A DNA stretch of 64,000 bases. Origin: Advenella kashmirensis W13003 (GTDB taxonomy: Bacteria; Pseudomonadota; Gammaproteobacteria; Burkholderiales; Burkholderiaceae_B). The stretch is from positions 1,798,710 through 1,862,709 of the forward strand of contig NZ_KI650979.1 of the NCBI RefSeq assembly GCF_000506985.1. Direction: 5' to 3'. The position numbers and the translations under genes were made by a program. The notes beneath the pieces were generated by a model that had not been told where the DNA came from, did not search any database, and worked only from the letters and a program-made list of their open reading frames with translations. This document shows, piece after piece, positions 33,692 through 42,648 of the stretch. Position 1 is the first letter of the stretch, and the number at the start of each line of letters is the position of its first letter.

Positions 33692-34870
33692 ATGATGTCG
33701 AATTCATCTCCCCGTTTATCACTCTGGATGCGTCTGGCAGTAATCGGTTCTGCTGTTCTGGTCGTTGTCGCACTGGCCGCATTCTGGTATGCGTCCCGTC
33801 TTGCCGGAAAGTCACCGACCAAAAAGAATGGCGACGCGGTGGTCGTAACAATCCGCGACAACGTGTGTGATCCCAACGAAATCACCGTCCCCGCCGGTCG
33901 CACCACGTTTACCATCGTGAACCAGTCCCAGCGGGCGCTCGAATGGGAAATCCTGGATGGTGTCATGGTCGTCGAAGAACGCGAAAATATTGCGCCGGGC
34001 TTTTCGCAAAGTATGACGGTCAAGCTTGAGCCTGGCAAGTTTGATATTACCTGCGGTCTCCTGACCAATCCTCGCGGCGTTCTTCACGTGACGCCGTCAG
34101 AAGCGTCTGCAGCCGAAGCAGCCCGTCCTTCACTGGTCAGGTATGTCGGTGCGCTCGCAGAATACAAAGTATATATGGCGCTCGAATCCAAAGCGCTTGC
34201 TCGGGCTGCAGAAGAACTGGCGGCGGCGATCAAGGCCGGCGATTTGTCGCGGGCGCAGGCTGCGTACCCGCAAGCCCATCAGGGCTATAAGCGCCTGGAA
34301 CCCGCGGCTGCGCTTTTTTCTGATCTGGATACCCGTCTGGAAGCGGGGGCGCAATATTTTGAAAAGCGGGAAAGTGATCCCCAATTCATGGGTTTTCACC
34401 GGATCGAATATGGCCTGCAGGAAAGCAGCTTGACGGATCTGGCTCCGGTGGCCGACCAGTTGACTGCAGATCTTGGCACACTGAGCACACGTCTGCAAAG
34501 CCAGGGCCTGCAACCACAACAATTAATCGGTTCGGCCGCAAAAGTGCTGCGGCGTAACGCGGATGATCTCGCAACACAAGGGAACAAGACCGATGACAGG
34601 TATCGCGTGTCGGACCTGCAAGGTACGCTGGAGGGGACCCGGAAAATTGCCGACCTGCTGCGTCCGTTGCTGAACAAGGCGGCGCCGGCCCTGCAAAAAA
34701 ACCTCGATCAACATTTTACTGAGCTGGACGCAGCCCTGGGCGCACAACGCAAGGACGGACAGCCCGACCCCGTCGTGCTGTCCAAAACGCAGCAGGACAC
34801 CTTGTTACAACCCCTGCGTGCGTTAACCGACGATTTCGAGCGGATGAACGCGGCGTTAGGACTTGAGTAG
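33692..34870 (+). CDS. efeO: EfeO-type iron-binding protein (cupredoxin + M75 imelysin-like domains)
   Basis: A 392-residue protein with a membrane anchor or signal at residues 10-32 (LAVIGSAVLVVVALAAFWYA). A cupredoxin domain covers about 48-130 (VTIRDNVCDPNEITVPAGRT, with a late TCGLL cysteine), and the M75/imelysin-like helical domain covers about 140-390 with the iron-site motif GFHRIEYGL near residue 232. This is the full-length EfeO layout. It sits between the permease and the EfeB peroxidase and should capture periplasmic iron. Confidence 0.9.
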   Translation: MMSNSSPRLSLWMRLAVIGSAVLVVVALAAFWYASRLAGKSPTKKNGDAVVVTIRDNVCDPNEITVPAGRTTFTIVNQSQRALEWEILDGVMVVEERENIAPGFSQSMTVKLEPGKFDITCGLLTNPRGVLHVTPSEASAAEAARPSLVRYVGALAEYKVYMALESKALARAAEELAAAIKAGDLSRAQAAYPQAHQGYKRLEPAAALFSDLDTRLEAGAQYFEKRESDPQFMGFHRIEYGLQESSLTDLAPVADQLTADLGTLSTRLQSQGLQPQQLIGSAAKVLRRNADDLATQGNKTDDRYRVSDLQGTLEGTRKIADLLRPLLNKAAPALQKNLDQHFTELDAALGAQRKDGQPDPVVLSKTQQDTLLQPLRALTDDFERMNAALGLE

Positions 34871-34880
34871 TCATACTGTC

Positions 34881-36206
34881 ATGGCAACAAAAAATCACCT
34901 TACCCACAATGTCAATGAAACCGAACCGACATCTCGCGCGCGTCGCCGCGTGTTGGGCGGACTTGGCGCGGCCGGGGCTGCTCTGACCGGCCTGTCGATC
35001 GCCAACGCCCAGACGGCCGCTCGTTCAGACAACGCGCAGGCGGCCGATGCGCCGCAGATTACACACACAGAAGACCGGGTTCCGTACCTGGGCCAGCATC
35101 AGGCGGGTGTGGTTACCCCGCATCCGGTGGCCGGTATGGTCGTCTCTTTCGGCGTGCTCGCCCAGAACCGGGACGAACTGGAACAGATGTTTCGCACGCT
35201 CACCCAGCGCATTGCCTTTTTGACACAGGGTGGCACGCCGCCTGCGCTGGACCCGAAACTGCCGCCGGCTGACTCCGGTATTCTTGGGCCCGTCGTGCGC
35301 CCGGCAGGCCTGACCATCACGGTTTCGGTCGGCGCATCGCTCTTTGACGAGCGGTTTGGCCTGGCAGCGCACAAACCCCGGCACCTGCAGGCGATGACCG
35401 GTTTCCCCAATGACGCACTTGACGCCTCCCTGTGCCACGGAGATTTGTCCATACAGTTCTGTGCCAATACGGGCGACGTCATTCTGTACGCATTGCGCGA
35501 TATCATCAAAACCATGCCCGGGTTTCTTCTGGTGAACTGGAAGCAGGAGGGCATCGTGCCGCCGGTCAAGCCGGTCGCAGGCAAAAGGCCCGGCACAGCA
35601 CGCAATTACCTGGGATTCCACGATGGGTCGGCCAATCCTAATTCCAGCGATGCAGAGCAGATGGACAAAATCGTCTGGGTCCAGGCCGACAGTGGGGAGC
35701 CCGGCTGGGCGATCGGTGGCAGCTATCAAGTGGTGCGGATCATTCGCAACTTCGTTGAGCGCTGGGACCGTACTCCCTTGCAGGAGCAGGAAGTTATTTT
35801 TGGGCGGGTCAAAGCCACAGGCGCCCCTCTTGATGGGGGTAGCTCTGAATTCGACGTGCCCAATTACGAAAAAGACCCCAAGGGGCAGCTCACTTCGTTT
35901 GATTCCCATATCCGGCGCGCCAACCCCCGTACAGCCGAATCGCAGGCCAATCTGATCCTGCGTCGCCCCTTCAACTATTCCAACGGCGTGACCAAATCAG
36001 GCCAGCTGGACATGGGGTTGCTGTTCATCTGCTACCAGGCAGATTTGCAAAAAGGGTTCATTACTGTGCAAAAGCGTCTGGATGGCGAACCACTGGAGGA
36101 ATATATCAAACCGGTAGGTGGAGGCTATTTCTTCACCCTGCCGGGCGTCCGGGACGAGCAAGACTGGCTCGGCCGGGCGCTTTTGGAAAAAAGTCGTGTT
36201 TCTTAA
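34881..36206 (+). CDS. efeB: Tat-exported Dyp-type haem peroxidase
   Basis: 441 residues from the ATG at 34881; a TTG at 34863 overlapping efeO is less likely. The N-terminus carries a twin-arginine signal (SRARRRVLGGLGAAGAALTG) and cleavage after IANAQ. The Dyp domain shows GFHDGSANP (the GxxDG motif with catalytic Asp) and RDEQDWLG near the C-terminus; a proximal histidine is expected in the SFDSHIRRANPR segment. EfeB uses a haem cofactor in the periplasm in iron acquisition from ferrous iron or haem. It is in the efe operon between two M75 genes. Confidence 0.92.
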   Translation: MATKNHLTHNVNETEPTSRARRRVLGGLGAAGAALTGLSIANAQTAARSDNAQAADAPQITHTEDRVPYLGQHQAGVVTPHPVAGMVVSFGVLAQNRDELEQMFRTLTQRIAFLTQGGTPPALDPKLPPADSGILGPVVRPAGLTITVSVGASLFDERFGLAAHKPRHLQAMTGFPNDALDASLCHGDLSIQFCANTGDVILYALRDIIKTMPGFLLVNWKQEGIVPPVKPVAGKRPGTARNYLGFHDGSANPNSSDAEQMDKIVWVQADSGEPGWAIGGSYQVVRIIRNFVERWDRTPLQEQEVIFGRVKATGAPLDGGSSEFDVPNYEKDPKGQLTSFDSHIRRANPRTAESQANLILRRPFNYSNGVTKSGQLDMGLLFICYQADLQKGFITVQKRLDGEPLEEYIKPVGGGYFFTLPGVRDEQDWLGRALLEKSRVS

Positions 36207-36207
36207 C

Positions 36208-36220
36208 GCTCCTTCGGAGC
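36208..36220 (+). other. short hairpin between efeB and the second M75 gene
   Basis: GCTCC-TTC-GGAGC forms a perfect 5-bp stem immediately after the efeB stop. No T-run follows, so it is more likely an RNA stability or processing element than a terminator. Confidence 0.3.
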
Positions 36221-36240
36221 AATAACCCATATAAGGACGT

Positions 36241-37074
36241 ATGATCGCCATGAAGACATCCCATACCTTACTTGCCACGCTTTCGGCCATCAGCCTTTTT
36301 TGCGGCAGCGCGTCGGCTGCCGTATCACCGCTGGACCTGGTCGCCCCTATTTCCGATTACAAGATTTACGTGATCGAAAATGTGCAGACGCTGGTAAAAG
36401 ATACGCAGGCTTTCACAGATGCCGTCAAGGCCGGCGACGTGGACAAAGCCAAAAATCTGTTTGCCACCACGCGCATGAGCTACGAACGCATCGAACCCGT
36501 AGCAGAACTGTTCAGCGACCTGGATGCGTCAATTGACTCACGCGCTGACGACCACGAAAAAGCGGAAAAGGACCCTGGTTTCACCGGATTTCACCGTATC
36601 GAATACGCATTGTGGGAGCAGAAAGATACCAAGGAAGTGGGTGCGGTTGCAGACAAGCTTCTGAAGGATGTTCAGGAATTGGAAAAACGCCTGACCGGAC
36701 TGACCTTCCCACCTGAGAAAGTGGTTGGGGGCGCAGCCGTCCTCATGGAGGAAGTGGCAGCGACTAAAATTTCCGGGGAAGAAGATCGCTACAGCCATAC
36801 CGACTTGTACGATTTTCAGGCCAACTTCGAAGGCGCGTACAAGATCGTACAATTGTTGAAGCCGCTTATCGAAAAGGAAGACAAAGCTTTTTATAAAAAG
36901 GCCGATGGCAACTTTAAAGTCGTTTTTGATACCCTGAGCAAATACAAAAAATCGGATAAGGCGTTCGAAGAGTACTCCAAGCTGAGCGAGAATGATCGCA
37001 AGCTGCTGGCCGGCCGGGTCAATGTATTGGCTGAGGATTTGTCTCAGTTGCGCGGTATGATGGGTTTGAATTGA
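36241..37074 (+). CDS. second EfeO/EfeM-like M75 periplasmic protein
   Basis: A 277-residue exported protein; start is either 36241 or 36250 (AAGGA lies 3 or 12 nt upstream). The signal peptide covers about residues 4-28 ([17 protein letters not shown]). The rest is an M75/imelysin-like helical domain with [11 protein letters not shown] near residue 118, the same iron-site motif as in efeO. It lacks the cupredoxin domain and is thus EfeM-like. It extends the efe operon to four genes and may add iron-binding capacity. Confidence 0.87.
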   Translation: MIAMKTSHTLLATLSAISLFCGSASAAVSPLDLVAPISDYKIYVIENVQTLVKDTQAFTDAVKAGDVDKAKNLFATTRMSYERIEPVAELFSDLDASIDSRADDHEKAEKDPGFTGFHRIEYALWEQKDTKEVGAVADKLLKDVQELEKRLTGLTFPPEKVVGGAAVLMEEVAATKISGEEDRYSHTDLYDFQANFEGAYKIVQLLKPLIEKEDKAFYKKADGNFKVVFDTLSKYKKSDKAFEEYSKLSENDRKLLAGRVNVLAEDLSQLRGMMGLN

Positions 37075-37100
37075 TTCTCTTGTGACTATAAAGATTGTGA

Positions 37101-37135
37101 CGTCAGCATTATTTTTTTGAAGAATAATGCTGACG
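37101..37135. terminator. 13-bp perfect inverted repeat after the efe operon
   Basis: CGTCAGCATTATT (37101-37113) and AATAATGCTGACG (37123-37135) are exact inverted copies with a 9-nt loop containing a T-run. It begins 27 bp after the last efe gene. Because no T-run follows the stem on either strand, termination efficiency is uncertain, but position fits an operon end. Confidence 0.5.
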
Positions 37136-37169
37136 ATTGGCTGGGCGAGGGACAGAGCCAGGAATTCAT

Positions 37170-37382
37170 TTGAATTATCCTGTGCGCATTCAGAGGCTGC
37201 ACGATGCGCCCGTAATTCACTTTGCGCTGGCCATGTGCAAGCCTGATGCAGAAAATCGCCCGCTTGAAACCATGCAGGCAGTGCTTTCGGAAATAATCCA
37301 TGTTTACGTTGAGAAACGTTATAAAAGTGCGGAAAAGGGAGCGCTGATTCACCGCATTCCGCGTCAAGAGGAAGAGCGGTGA
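37170..37382 (+). CDS. possible small hypothetical protein
   Basis: A frame of about 70 residues beginning with TTG at 37170, preceded by AGGA (37160-37163). The product is charged, with a helical-looking stretch (PLETMQAVLSEIIHVYVEKR). I do not recognise it. It lies directly after the hairpin at 37101 and ends 11 bp before the stop of the convergent phosphoesterase. It may be chance. Confidence 0.2.
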   Translation: MNYPVRIQRLHDAPVIHFALAMCKPDAENRPLETMQAVLSEIIHVYVEKRYKSAEKGALIHRIPRQEEER

Positions 37383-37392
37383 ACATGAATGT

Positions 37393-38211
37393 TCAAACTT
37401 CAATCGCCAGCATCGGATCGAAGCATTTGTTCTCCTGCGTATTTTTCTTTTTCGTATAACCACGAGGGTTTGCGATGACCCGGATCGGATGCCCGGAATC
37501 CCCCAGCGTGTAGTCGACCGAGTCGTGAACGTGTCCGTGAATGACCAGCCGGGGTCGCCCCGCCATAAGCAGCTCGGATAGATCGCTCACGAACGCGCCA
37601 TTTGTGGGACTGCCAATAAATTTCTGGTTGACGGAATGGGGCGCAACACCGTGGTGGGTGACGATCACCATTTTCCTGCCTGCGGCGCCTATTTCTGCCA
37701 TGCAGTCGGCCATCCACCGGCAGGATGCACGGTGTTCTTCCAGAGCGTCCTTAGGGGAAAAACAGTCCGTATCTGAAAATGGGCGATATGGTCCCGCCTT
37801 CGCATGCGTGCCAATCATTCTGAAGTCATTGATATAGCGCTGGCAGTGCATCATCGAAAGCGGGTTTTCGTTCTCGAAATCAGACCACAGTGTCGCACCA
37901 AGAAAAACAACATCGTCGATTTCGATGCTGCTTTTTTCCAGAACATGAAAATTATCCGGCAAGGTCCAGCGTCTCAAATCATGCAGCGCATCCGGCCAGA
38001 CGGACCGGTAGTATTCGTGGTTGCCAAAGACCATGACGACGGCCTTGAATTGAGTCGCAGCGAGCTGCAAAAAAGACTGCAGCGGCTTCTGGTCGGCAAC
38101 TACGCCGATATCGCCTGCCAGCACCAGGACTGTCTCCAGATCGTCGGGCAGGCGAGGGATATCGAAGGGAAAGAATTCGATATGAATGTCAGAAAGAATG
38201 CGGATTTTCAT
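37393..38211 (-). CDS. calcineurin-like metallophosphoesterase
   Basis: A 272-residue protein with all metal-site motifs of the family: SDIHIE (residues 7-12), AGDIG (about 32-36), GNHEYY (about 62-67), VTHHGVAPHS (about 190) and HGHVHDS (about 226). It should hydrolyse a phosphodiester or phosphomonoester in the cytoplasm. No neighbouring gene points to a substrate. It lies 18 bp downstream of the LysR gene on the same strand and may be co-transcribed. Confidence 0.88.
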   Translation of the reverse strand: MKIRILSDIHIEFFPFDIPRLPDDLETVLVLAGDIGVVADQKPLQSFLQLAATQFKAVVMVFGNHEYYRSVWPDALHDLRRWTLPDNFHVLEKSSIEIDDVVFLGATLWSDFENENPLSMMHCQRYINDFRMIGTHAKAGPYRPFSDTDCFSPKDALEEHRASCRWMADCMAEIGAAGRKMVIVTHHGVAPHSVNQKFIGSPTNGAFVSDLSELLMAGRPRLVIHGHVHDSVDYTLGDSGHPIRVIANPRGYTKKKNTQENKCFDPMLAIEV

Positions 38212-38229
38212 GTCGGTGGTCGCGGTCCG

Positions 38230-39129
38230 CTAGAACCGCATCGTGCGTTCGATTTCAGTCATCAAATAATCGCCTGCCATTTTGACCTTGAGCGGAATCG
38301 TTTTGGAGGCAGGCCAGATCAGGAATGTTTCTACAATATACGGTGGAACCCTTGGCAGCACACGTTGCAACCTGCCGTCCTGCACATAGCGGTTGACAAG
38401 CCATTCGGGCAGCCAGCCGATGCCGACGTCGTCGCAGACGGCATCGCAGAGTGTCTCGACGCTATCGACCATAAAAGCAGTCGGCGGATCCAGTTTGATG
38501 GTTTCTCCGCCGTAATTCAGATACCAGCTGCGGGGGCGGCCATGGCGACTGTATCGCACCGTTTTATGAAATCGGATATCGTCAATTGTCTTTGGCGCAC
38601 CGTTGCGGCTCAGATAGCCGGGTGACGCCACCAGGAACAGTTTTTGGCGGACCAGCAGGCGCGCAATCAGGCTGGCTTCGTTGCCCAGCAAGGGTCCGCT
38701 GCGCACCGCCAGGTCGTATCCGCCCCTGACCATGTCTTCCAGTTTGTCCGAGAGCTGCAGATCGACCTGCAGGTTTTCATGCAGAGCGGCAAATTTCCTG
38801 AGAGCCGGCGCGATATGGTGCCGGCCGATGCCCAACGGTGCGGAGATATGCAATACGCCGCTTAGCTGACTCTTGCGGCTGGCAAGATTATCCAATGCCA
38901 GCATGCTATCGAGCACATCGGCAGAACGCTTGGTCACCTCGTGTCCCAGGTCGGTCAGTGTCTGCTGGCGTGTGGTGCGCAACAGCAGCGGTGCGCCGAA
39001 CCAGGATTCAAGTGCACGGACATGATTGCCGACCATGGCAGGTGAAATGTCCAGATCGCGTGCGGCCGCTGCGAAGCTGCCCAGTTCCACCACACGCGTG
39101 AATACGGCAAGCGAGTCAAAGCGGTTCAT
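38230..39129 (-). CDS. LysR-family transcriptional regulator
   Basis: A 299-residue LysR protein of the CrgA/DsdC-like subgroup often found near secreted hydrolases. The helix-turn-helix is at about residues 15-45 (LGSFAAAARDLDISPAMVGNHV) and the co-inducer domain follows LSGVLHISAPLGIG. It is divergent from the exported metallo-beta-lactamase-fold gene at 39234, 104 bp away, which it probably regulates. Confidence 0.9.
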   Translation of the reverse strand: MNRFDSLAVFTRVVELGSFAAAARDLDISPAMVGNHVRALESWFGAPLLLRTTRQQTLTDLGHEVTKRSADVLDSMLALDNLASRKSQLSGVLHISAPLGIGRHHIAPALRKFAALHENLQVDLQLSDKLEDMVRGGYDLAVRSGPLLGNEASLIARLLVRQKLFLVASPGYLSRNGAPKTIDDIRFHKTVRYSRHGRPRSWYLNYGGETIKLDPPTAFMVDSVETLCDAVCDDVGIGWLPEWLVNRYVQDGRLQRVLPRVPPYIVETFLIWPASKTIPLKVKMAGDYLMTEIERTMRF

Positions 39130-39169
39130 TCGACACTCACATTAATGAATGAAATTATTGTACCCCCAT

Positions 39170-39198
39170 TTATCTTAACGCGTCTCCCTCCCTATAAT
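39170..39198 (+). promoter_or_regulatory. candidate sigma-70 promoter of the lactonase-like gene
   Basis: TTATCT (39170-39175), 17-bp spacer, TATAAT (39193-39198), 36 bp before the start at 39234. The -10 is perfect and the -35 weak, which fits LysR activation. Confidence 0.45.
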
Positions 39199-39233
39199 GC
39201 GTGTCATCAAGCCCAACTAACAGGGAGCAGCAA

Positions 39234-40175
39234 ATGAACCGAATCGAATTTGTCATGGCCGTGGCCGTCGTCGTGTTGGGGAGCGTGTTCCCGTTGTCTG
39301 AAGCCGTGGCCGGTACCGCCTCGCCCGCGAAGACGCAGTTGCACTCTTCACCGCAGTCCGGGAAAGCCATGCCTTTGCAGAACCTTGAAACATCGTTTTC
39401 GGCCATGGCGGCGAAAGAGAATCCATCGTTGCGGGTCTATCCGCTGGATTGCGGCCGAATCCGGATCAAAGACATGGATATGTTTGCCGATGACGGCTCT
39501 TACAAAGGGGTGTCAGCGCAATTGGTCGTGTCGTGTTATCTGATTCGTCATCCCAAAGGAGACTTGTTGTGGGATACCGGGATAGGCGATCAATTTACGG
39601 GTCCCAAGGGGGTCGAACTGATGCCGGGAAACGTGGCGTACATGCCGGTCACCTTGCGCAGTCAGCTTGCCTGGCTGGGAACCCGTCCCGGGAAAATCCG
39701 CTATCTGGCCTTTTCCCACGAACACATTGATCATATCGGTAACGCCAACTTGATGACAGGTGCAATATGGCTGCTGAACCCCAAGGAACATCAGTGGACG
39801 GTGCGCGAAGAAGGACATGACGGGGCGCCTCCGGCATTGCTCGCGGAATCGACAAAAGCAAAGATTCAATGGGTGAAGGATGACTATGACGTGTTCGGCG
39901 ACGGTACTGTGCGCATCCTGCAGACGCCAGGGCATACTCCGGGACACCAATCCCTGTTTGTCAGGCCTTCAGGGGAGCAACCGTTGATTCTGGCCGGCGA
40001 TGTATGGCATTCCCGTGTCAATTTCCTGCATAATCGCGTGCCGCGTTTTAACACCAGCCGTAGCCAGACGATTGCTTCCATGCAGCTGTTACGGGATCTG
40101 GCACGCAAGACCGGCGCTCGTATCGTGATTGGTCACGCGCCGGAAGATTTCGCGCCGCTCAATATGGGCAGGTAA
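39234..40175 (+). CDS. exported metallo-beta-lactamase-fold hydrolase (N-acyl-homoserine lactonase-like)
   Basis: 313 residues from the ATG at 39234 (CAGGGAGCAG upstream). Residues 1-25 are a Sec signal peptide (VMAVAVVVLGSVFPLSEAVAG). The metal site is complete: SHEHIDH (HxHxDH), PGHTPGHQS, AGDVWH and GHAPED. The pattern and CYLIRHPKGDLLWDTGIGD match AiiA/AttM-type lactonases, which open homoserine-lactone or other lactone rings. Periplasmic location is unusual for a quorum-quenching enzyme; other lactones are equally possible, including aldonolactones from the nearby glucose dehydrogenase. Confidence 0.82.
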   Translation: MNRIEFVMAVAVVVLGSVFPLSEAVAGTASPAKTQLHSSPQSGKAMPLQNLETSFSAMAAKENPSLRVYPLDCGRIRIKDMDMFADDGSYKGVSAQLVVSCYLIRHPKGDLLWDTGIGDQFTGPKGVELMPGNVAYMPVTLRSQLAWLGTRPGKIRYLAFSHEHIDHIGNANLMTGAIWLLNPKEHQWTVREEGHDGAPPALLAESTKAKIQWVKDDYDVFGDGTVRILQTPGHTPGHQSLFVRPSGEQPLILAGDVWHSRVNFLHNRVPRFNTSRSQTIASMQLLRDLARKTGARIVIGHAPEDFAPLNMGR

Positions 40176-40185
40176 AAACGGCGCA

Positions 40186-40848
40186 TTATTTCTGCTCGGG
40201 GTCCTTGTGGCTGGGGCTCAATCCCATACCCATTCCCATGCCGGCTCCGCCGCCCATGTTTCCTCCGCCACCGCCACCGCTGCCTTTATTGCCTTCGTTC
40301 CTGCCCCGATTCCCGCCGCCTTGCACCCGCGTCGGCCCTTGAAGGGGGATGTCAACCTCGCTGGGAATGACGCCCAGATCGAGGGCGGTACGAATAAAAT
40401 TGCGCAACGACACTACCAATTCTGCGGTATGAATCGGGCGACCGGCGACCATGTCGACAGCGGCCTGGCTGGCCAGACGAACGTGCTCCTCGGTGCCTAA
40501 CAGGATAATGTCCGATAGTGCTGCTTCCACCGCATCGCGGACGCGGCGGGAACGCTCAGAATTGCCCATTTGGGACTGATCTGATGCGTCTTCCTGTTCC
40601 GTCGCCCGAAAGTCGCGAAGATGCGCGGGCGAGACCGTGAGCCGGCCGGTAAAGGAGCCACCCAGTACTTTATATGCTGCGATCAGGGTTCTGAGCCGTT
40701 CATTGATCTGGCGGTTCATGCGTTCGCGGCGCTGCTGGATGGTTTGCATCATCAGCATGCGCAGCCCCACACCAAGCAGGGTGAAGACGGCCAGTCCCAC
40801 AATCGTTGTCAGGATGCCGTGCCATGAGTTGAAATCGATATAGCGCAT
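40186..40848 (-). CDS. hypothetical membrane protein with glycine/methionine-rich tail
   Basis: 220 residues from the ATG at 40848 (AAGGTGAGT upstream). One membrane helix is near residues 9-34 (ILTTIVGLAVFTLLGVGLRM), then a charged coiled-coil-like stretch (QQRRERMNRQINERLRTLI), a conserved-looking helical domain, and a low-complexity tail from about residue 180: Gly/Asn/Arg-rich and then alternating GMGMGMG. I do not recognise a function. It is convergent with the lactonase gene, 10 bp away. Confidence 0.7.
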   Translation of the reverse strand: MRYIDFNSWHGILTTIVGLAVFTLLGVGLRMLMMQTIQQRRERMNRQINERLRTLIAAYKVLGGSFTGRLTVSPAHLRDFRATEQEDASDQSQMGNSERSRRVRDAVEAALSDIILLGTEEHVRLASQAAVDMVAGRPIHTAELVVSLRNFIRTALDLGVIPSEVDIPLQGPTRVQGGGNRGRNEGNKGSGGGGGGNMGGGAGMGMGMGLSPSHKDPEQK

Positions 40849-41026
40849 ACTCACCTTCGAAACGTACAGTGAACGATAGGCCAGCATCCGCGTCAATGGA
40901 CTGAACCATCCTGCGGGATATTATATCAACTCTGTCCAATCCGGCATCCGACCTGCATTCGGATCGTATTCTTAAACGCGAAGGGAAGCCCAGGCCCGGC
41001 ATTCGCCAGGGCAGGGCGATCATTTA

Positions 41027-41980
41027 TCAACCCTTGATATCGTAGGTTTTGATCATGTTTTTCATAATTGAAAAGCCGTTGTCGATATAGGTTGAGAAAT
41101 CCGCCGCACTGGCAGGATAGCTTTTGATACCGAATCTGCTCACCAGGAATTGTCCGTATTCCCCGCTAGAGACAACCTTGTGGATCGCTGCCTGCAGCCG
41201 GGTTTTCACGTTCTCGGGAATTCCTTTTGGTGCTGCAATACCAATGATGCCGGTGATGCCGAAATCATATCCCTGTTCTTTGATGGTTGGCGTATCAGGA
41301 AACCACGGCAGCCGATAATTGCTCGCGGAGGCAATGACTTTGAGTTTGCCTCCTTTTACAAGTTCAACATATTCAGAGGGTCCCTGAAGAGCGACATCGA
41401 CGAATCCGCCGATAACGGCATTGATTGATTCTGCCGATGATTTGTAGGTGATCTGATCAAACCGGCCGCCCGTCACTTTCTGCAGCTGCAAAAAAGGGAA
41501 GTTGTTCGGCGCGCCCGTGACACCAAAGAACACGCCAGACTCAGACTTGGCTTTGCTGACCAGATCCTTGATATTGTTAATAGGGGATTCGGGTCTGACA
41601 ACCATGCCATAGCTGAATTCAGCGACACCACCCAGCAGTTCGAAATCGTCTCTCTTGTACGGGACCTTCAATAGCTGCGAAGTGAATGTTGCGGTGCTGT
41701 ACGAATAAAAGCCGATGGTATAGCCGTCGGGCCTGGCTCGGGCCAGATTGCCCAGTTGCAATGTGCCCGTTGCACCTGGCTGATTGAGAATGACGACAGG
41801 CTGGCCTAGTTCGGCTTCCAGAAGCCTGGCAAATTGTCGCGCAATACCGTCTGTGGAGCCGCCGCTGCCGTAAGGAACGGAAAGGGATATGGATCTTTCG
41901 GGATAGTCGGCGGCCTGGGCGTTAACGGCGACCGCAGTCATCATGCACGATATGCCGAATATCATATGGCTGAATTTCAT
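41027..41980 (-). CDS. Bug/TctC-family periplasmic solute receptor (no enzyme partner)
   Basis: 317 residues from the ATG at 41980 (GAAGAGACAAGTA upstream); a further ATG at 41995 is possible. The signal peptide spans residues 1-23 (SCMMTAVAVNAQA). Hallmarks are SLSVPYGSGGSTDGIARQ and VILNQPGATGTLQLG. Unlike the other Bug genes here it has no catabolic enzyme or regulator directly beside it, so no ligand can be inferred. Confidence 0.88.
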   Translation of the reverse strand: MKFSHMIFGISCMMTAVAVNAQAADYPERSISLSVPYGSGGSTDGIARQFARLLEAELGQPVVILNQPGATGTLQLGNLARARPDGYTIGFYSYSTATFTSQLLKVPYKRDDFELLGGVAEFSYGMVVRPESPINNIKDLVSKAKSESGVFFGVTGAPNNFPFLQLQKVTGGRFDQITYKSSAESINAVIGGFVDVALQGPSEYVELVKGGKLKVIASASNYRLPWFPDTPTIKEQGYDFGITGIIGIAAPKGIPENVKTRLQAAIHKVVSSGEYGQFLVSRFGIKSYPASAADFSTYIDNGFSIMKNMIKTYDIKG

Positions 41981-42307
41981 TACTTGTCTCTTCACTGTGT
42001 TCTATTATGTCCAAATTAGCACTCAATCATACGTGGACACTCTAAGCTTCACAATGTAAGAAACTGAATATCTGAACTGCAGAAAATGAAGGATACGCCG
42101 TTCGGTGTCGACATTGCGACCTCCCGGCGGGTCGCGTAGCACGTGTGCCCGCCGGAAGATAATGACCGATGGCCTGAGAGAATACGGTCTGTTGGTTTTG
42201 CGGCGTTTTTCACAAGCTCCGTCAATGGGATCGCCATGAAGGTGATCTCGGCAGACAAACAGAGTAAAACCGATCATTAACGCGGGCTGGCTTCCATCCT
42301 GGCTTAT
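41981..42307. other. intergenic region without recognised genes
   Basis: Holds the 5' leader of the Bug gene (minus strand) and then about 250 bp without a convincing gene. Small frames on the minus strand (42023-42277 and 42049-42258) show no recognisable motif or codon signal. Confidence 0.5.
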
Positions 42308-42640
42308 CTATTTCTCACCGCCCGTTGCATGGACAACATAGGCCGCAATAGCATCGATGGATGCCTCATCCAGGGAGTCGGCAAAGGAGGGCATGGCCCC
42401 CATGCCTTCCTGCAATACTTTTTTGATCCGTGCCGCATCGGGTTTCAGTTCATCCAGGTCAGGGCCGATGGTTCCGGTTGAGCCCGAATCTTTCAGAGTA
42501 TGGCACACGGCACAGGCAGGAGCTGCCTCCGATATGAACAGGGCTTTCCCCTTTTCCAACTGGGGATCGGCTGCAAAACTGGCGCCTGCCACGCCCACCC
42601 ATAAGACTGCCGCTGCAGCCGACGATACAACGTGCTTCAT
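42308..42640 (-). CDS. sorB: periplasmic class I cytochrome c, SorB-like subunit of sulfite dehydrogenase
   Basis: A 110-residue protein: signal peptide at residues 1-24 (ending ASFA), one haem-binding motif CAVCH near residues 44-48, and a distal methionine in MGAMPSF near residue 84. It lies 8 bp after the molybdenum sulfite oxidase-type gene, as sorB lies after sorA. It would take electrons from the molybdenum subunit and pass them to the respiratory chain. Confidence 0.87.
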   Translation of the reverse strand: MKHVVSSAAAAVLWVGVAGASFAADPQLEKGKALFISEAAPACAVCHTLKDSGSTGTIGPDLDELKPDAARIKKVLQEGMGAMPSFADSLDEASIDAIAAYVVHATGGEK

Positions 42641-42648
42641 TTTTTTCC

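Larger units (their letters stand above)
37075..37392. other. intergenic region with a long perfect hairpin
   Basis: Between the efe operon and the convergent phosphoesterase. It holds the 13-bp-stem hairpin at 37101-37135 and one weak small reading frame (37170-37382), both listed separately. Nothing else recognisable. Confidence 0.6.

Noticed and set aside
42023-42277. Small minus-strand frames between the orphan Bug gene and the cytochrome c gene
   Set aside because: No ribosome site, no motif and no similarity that I recognise. Treated as non-coding.
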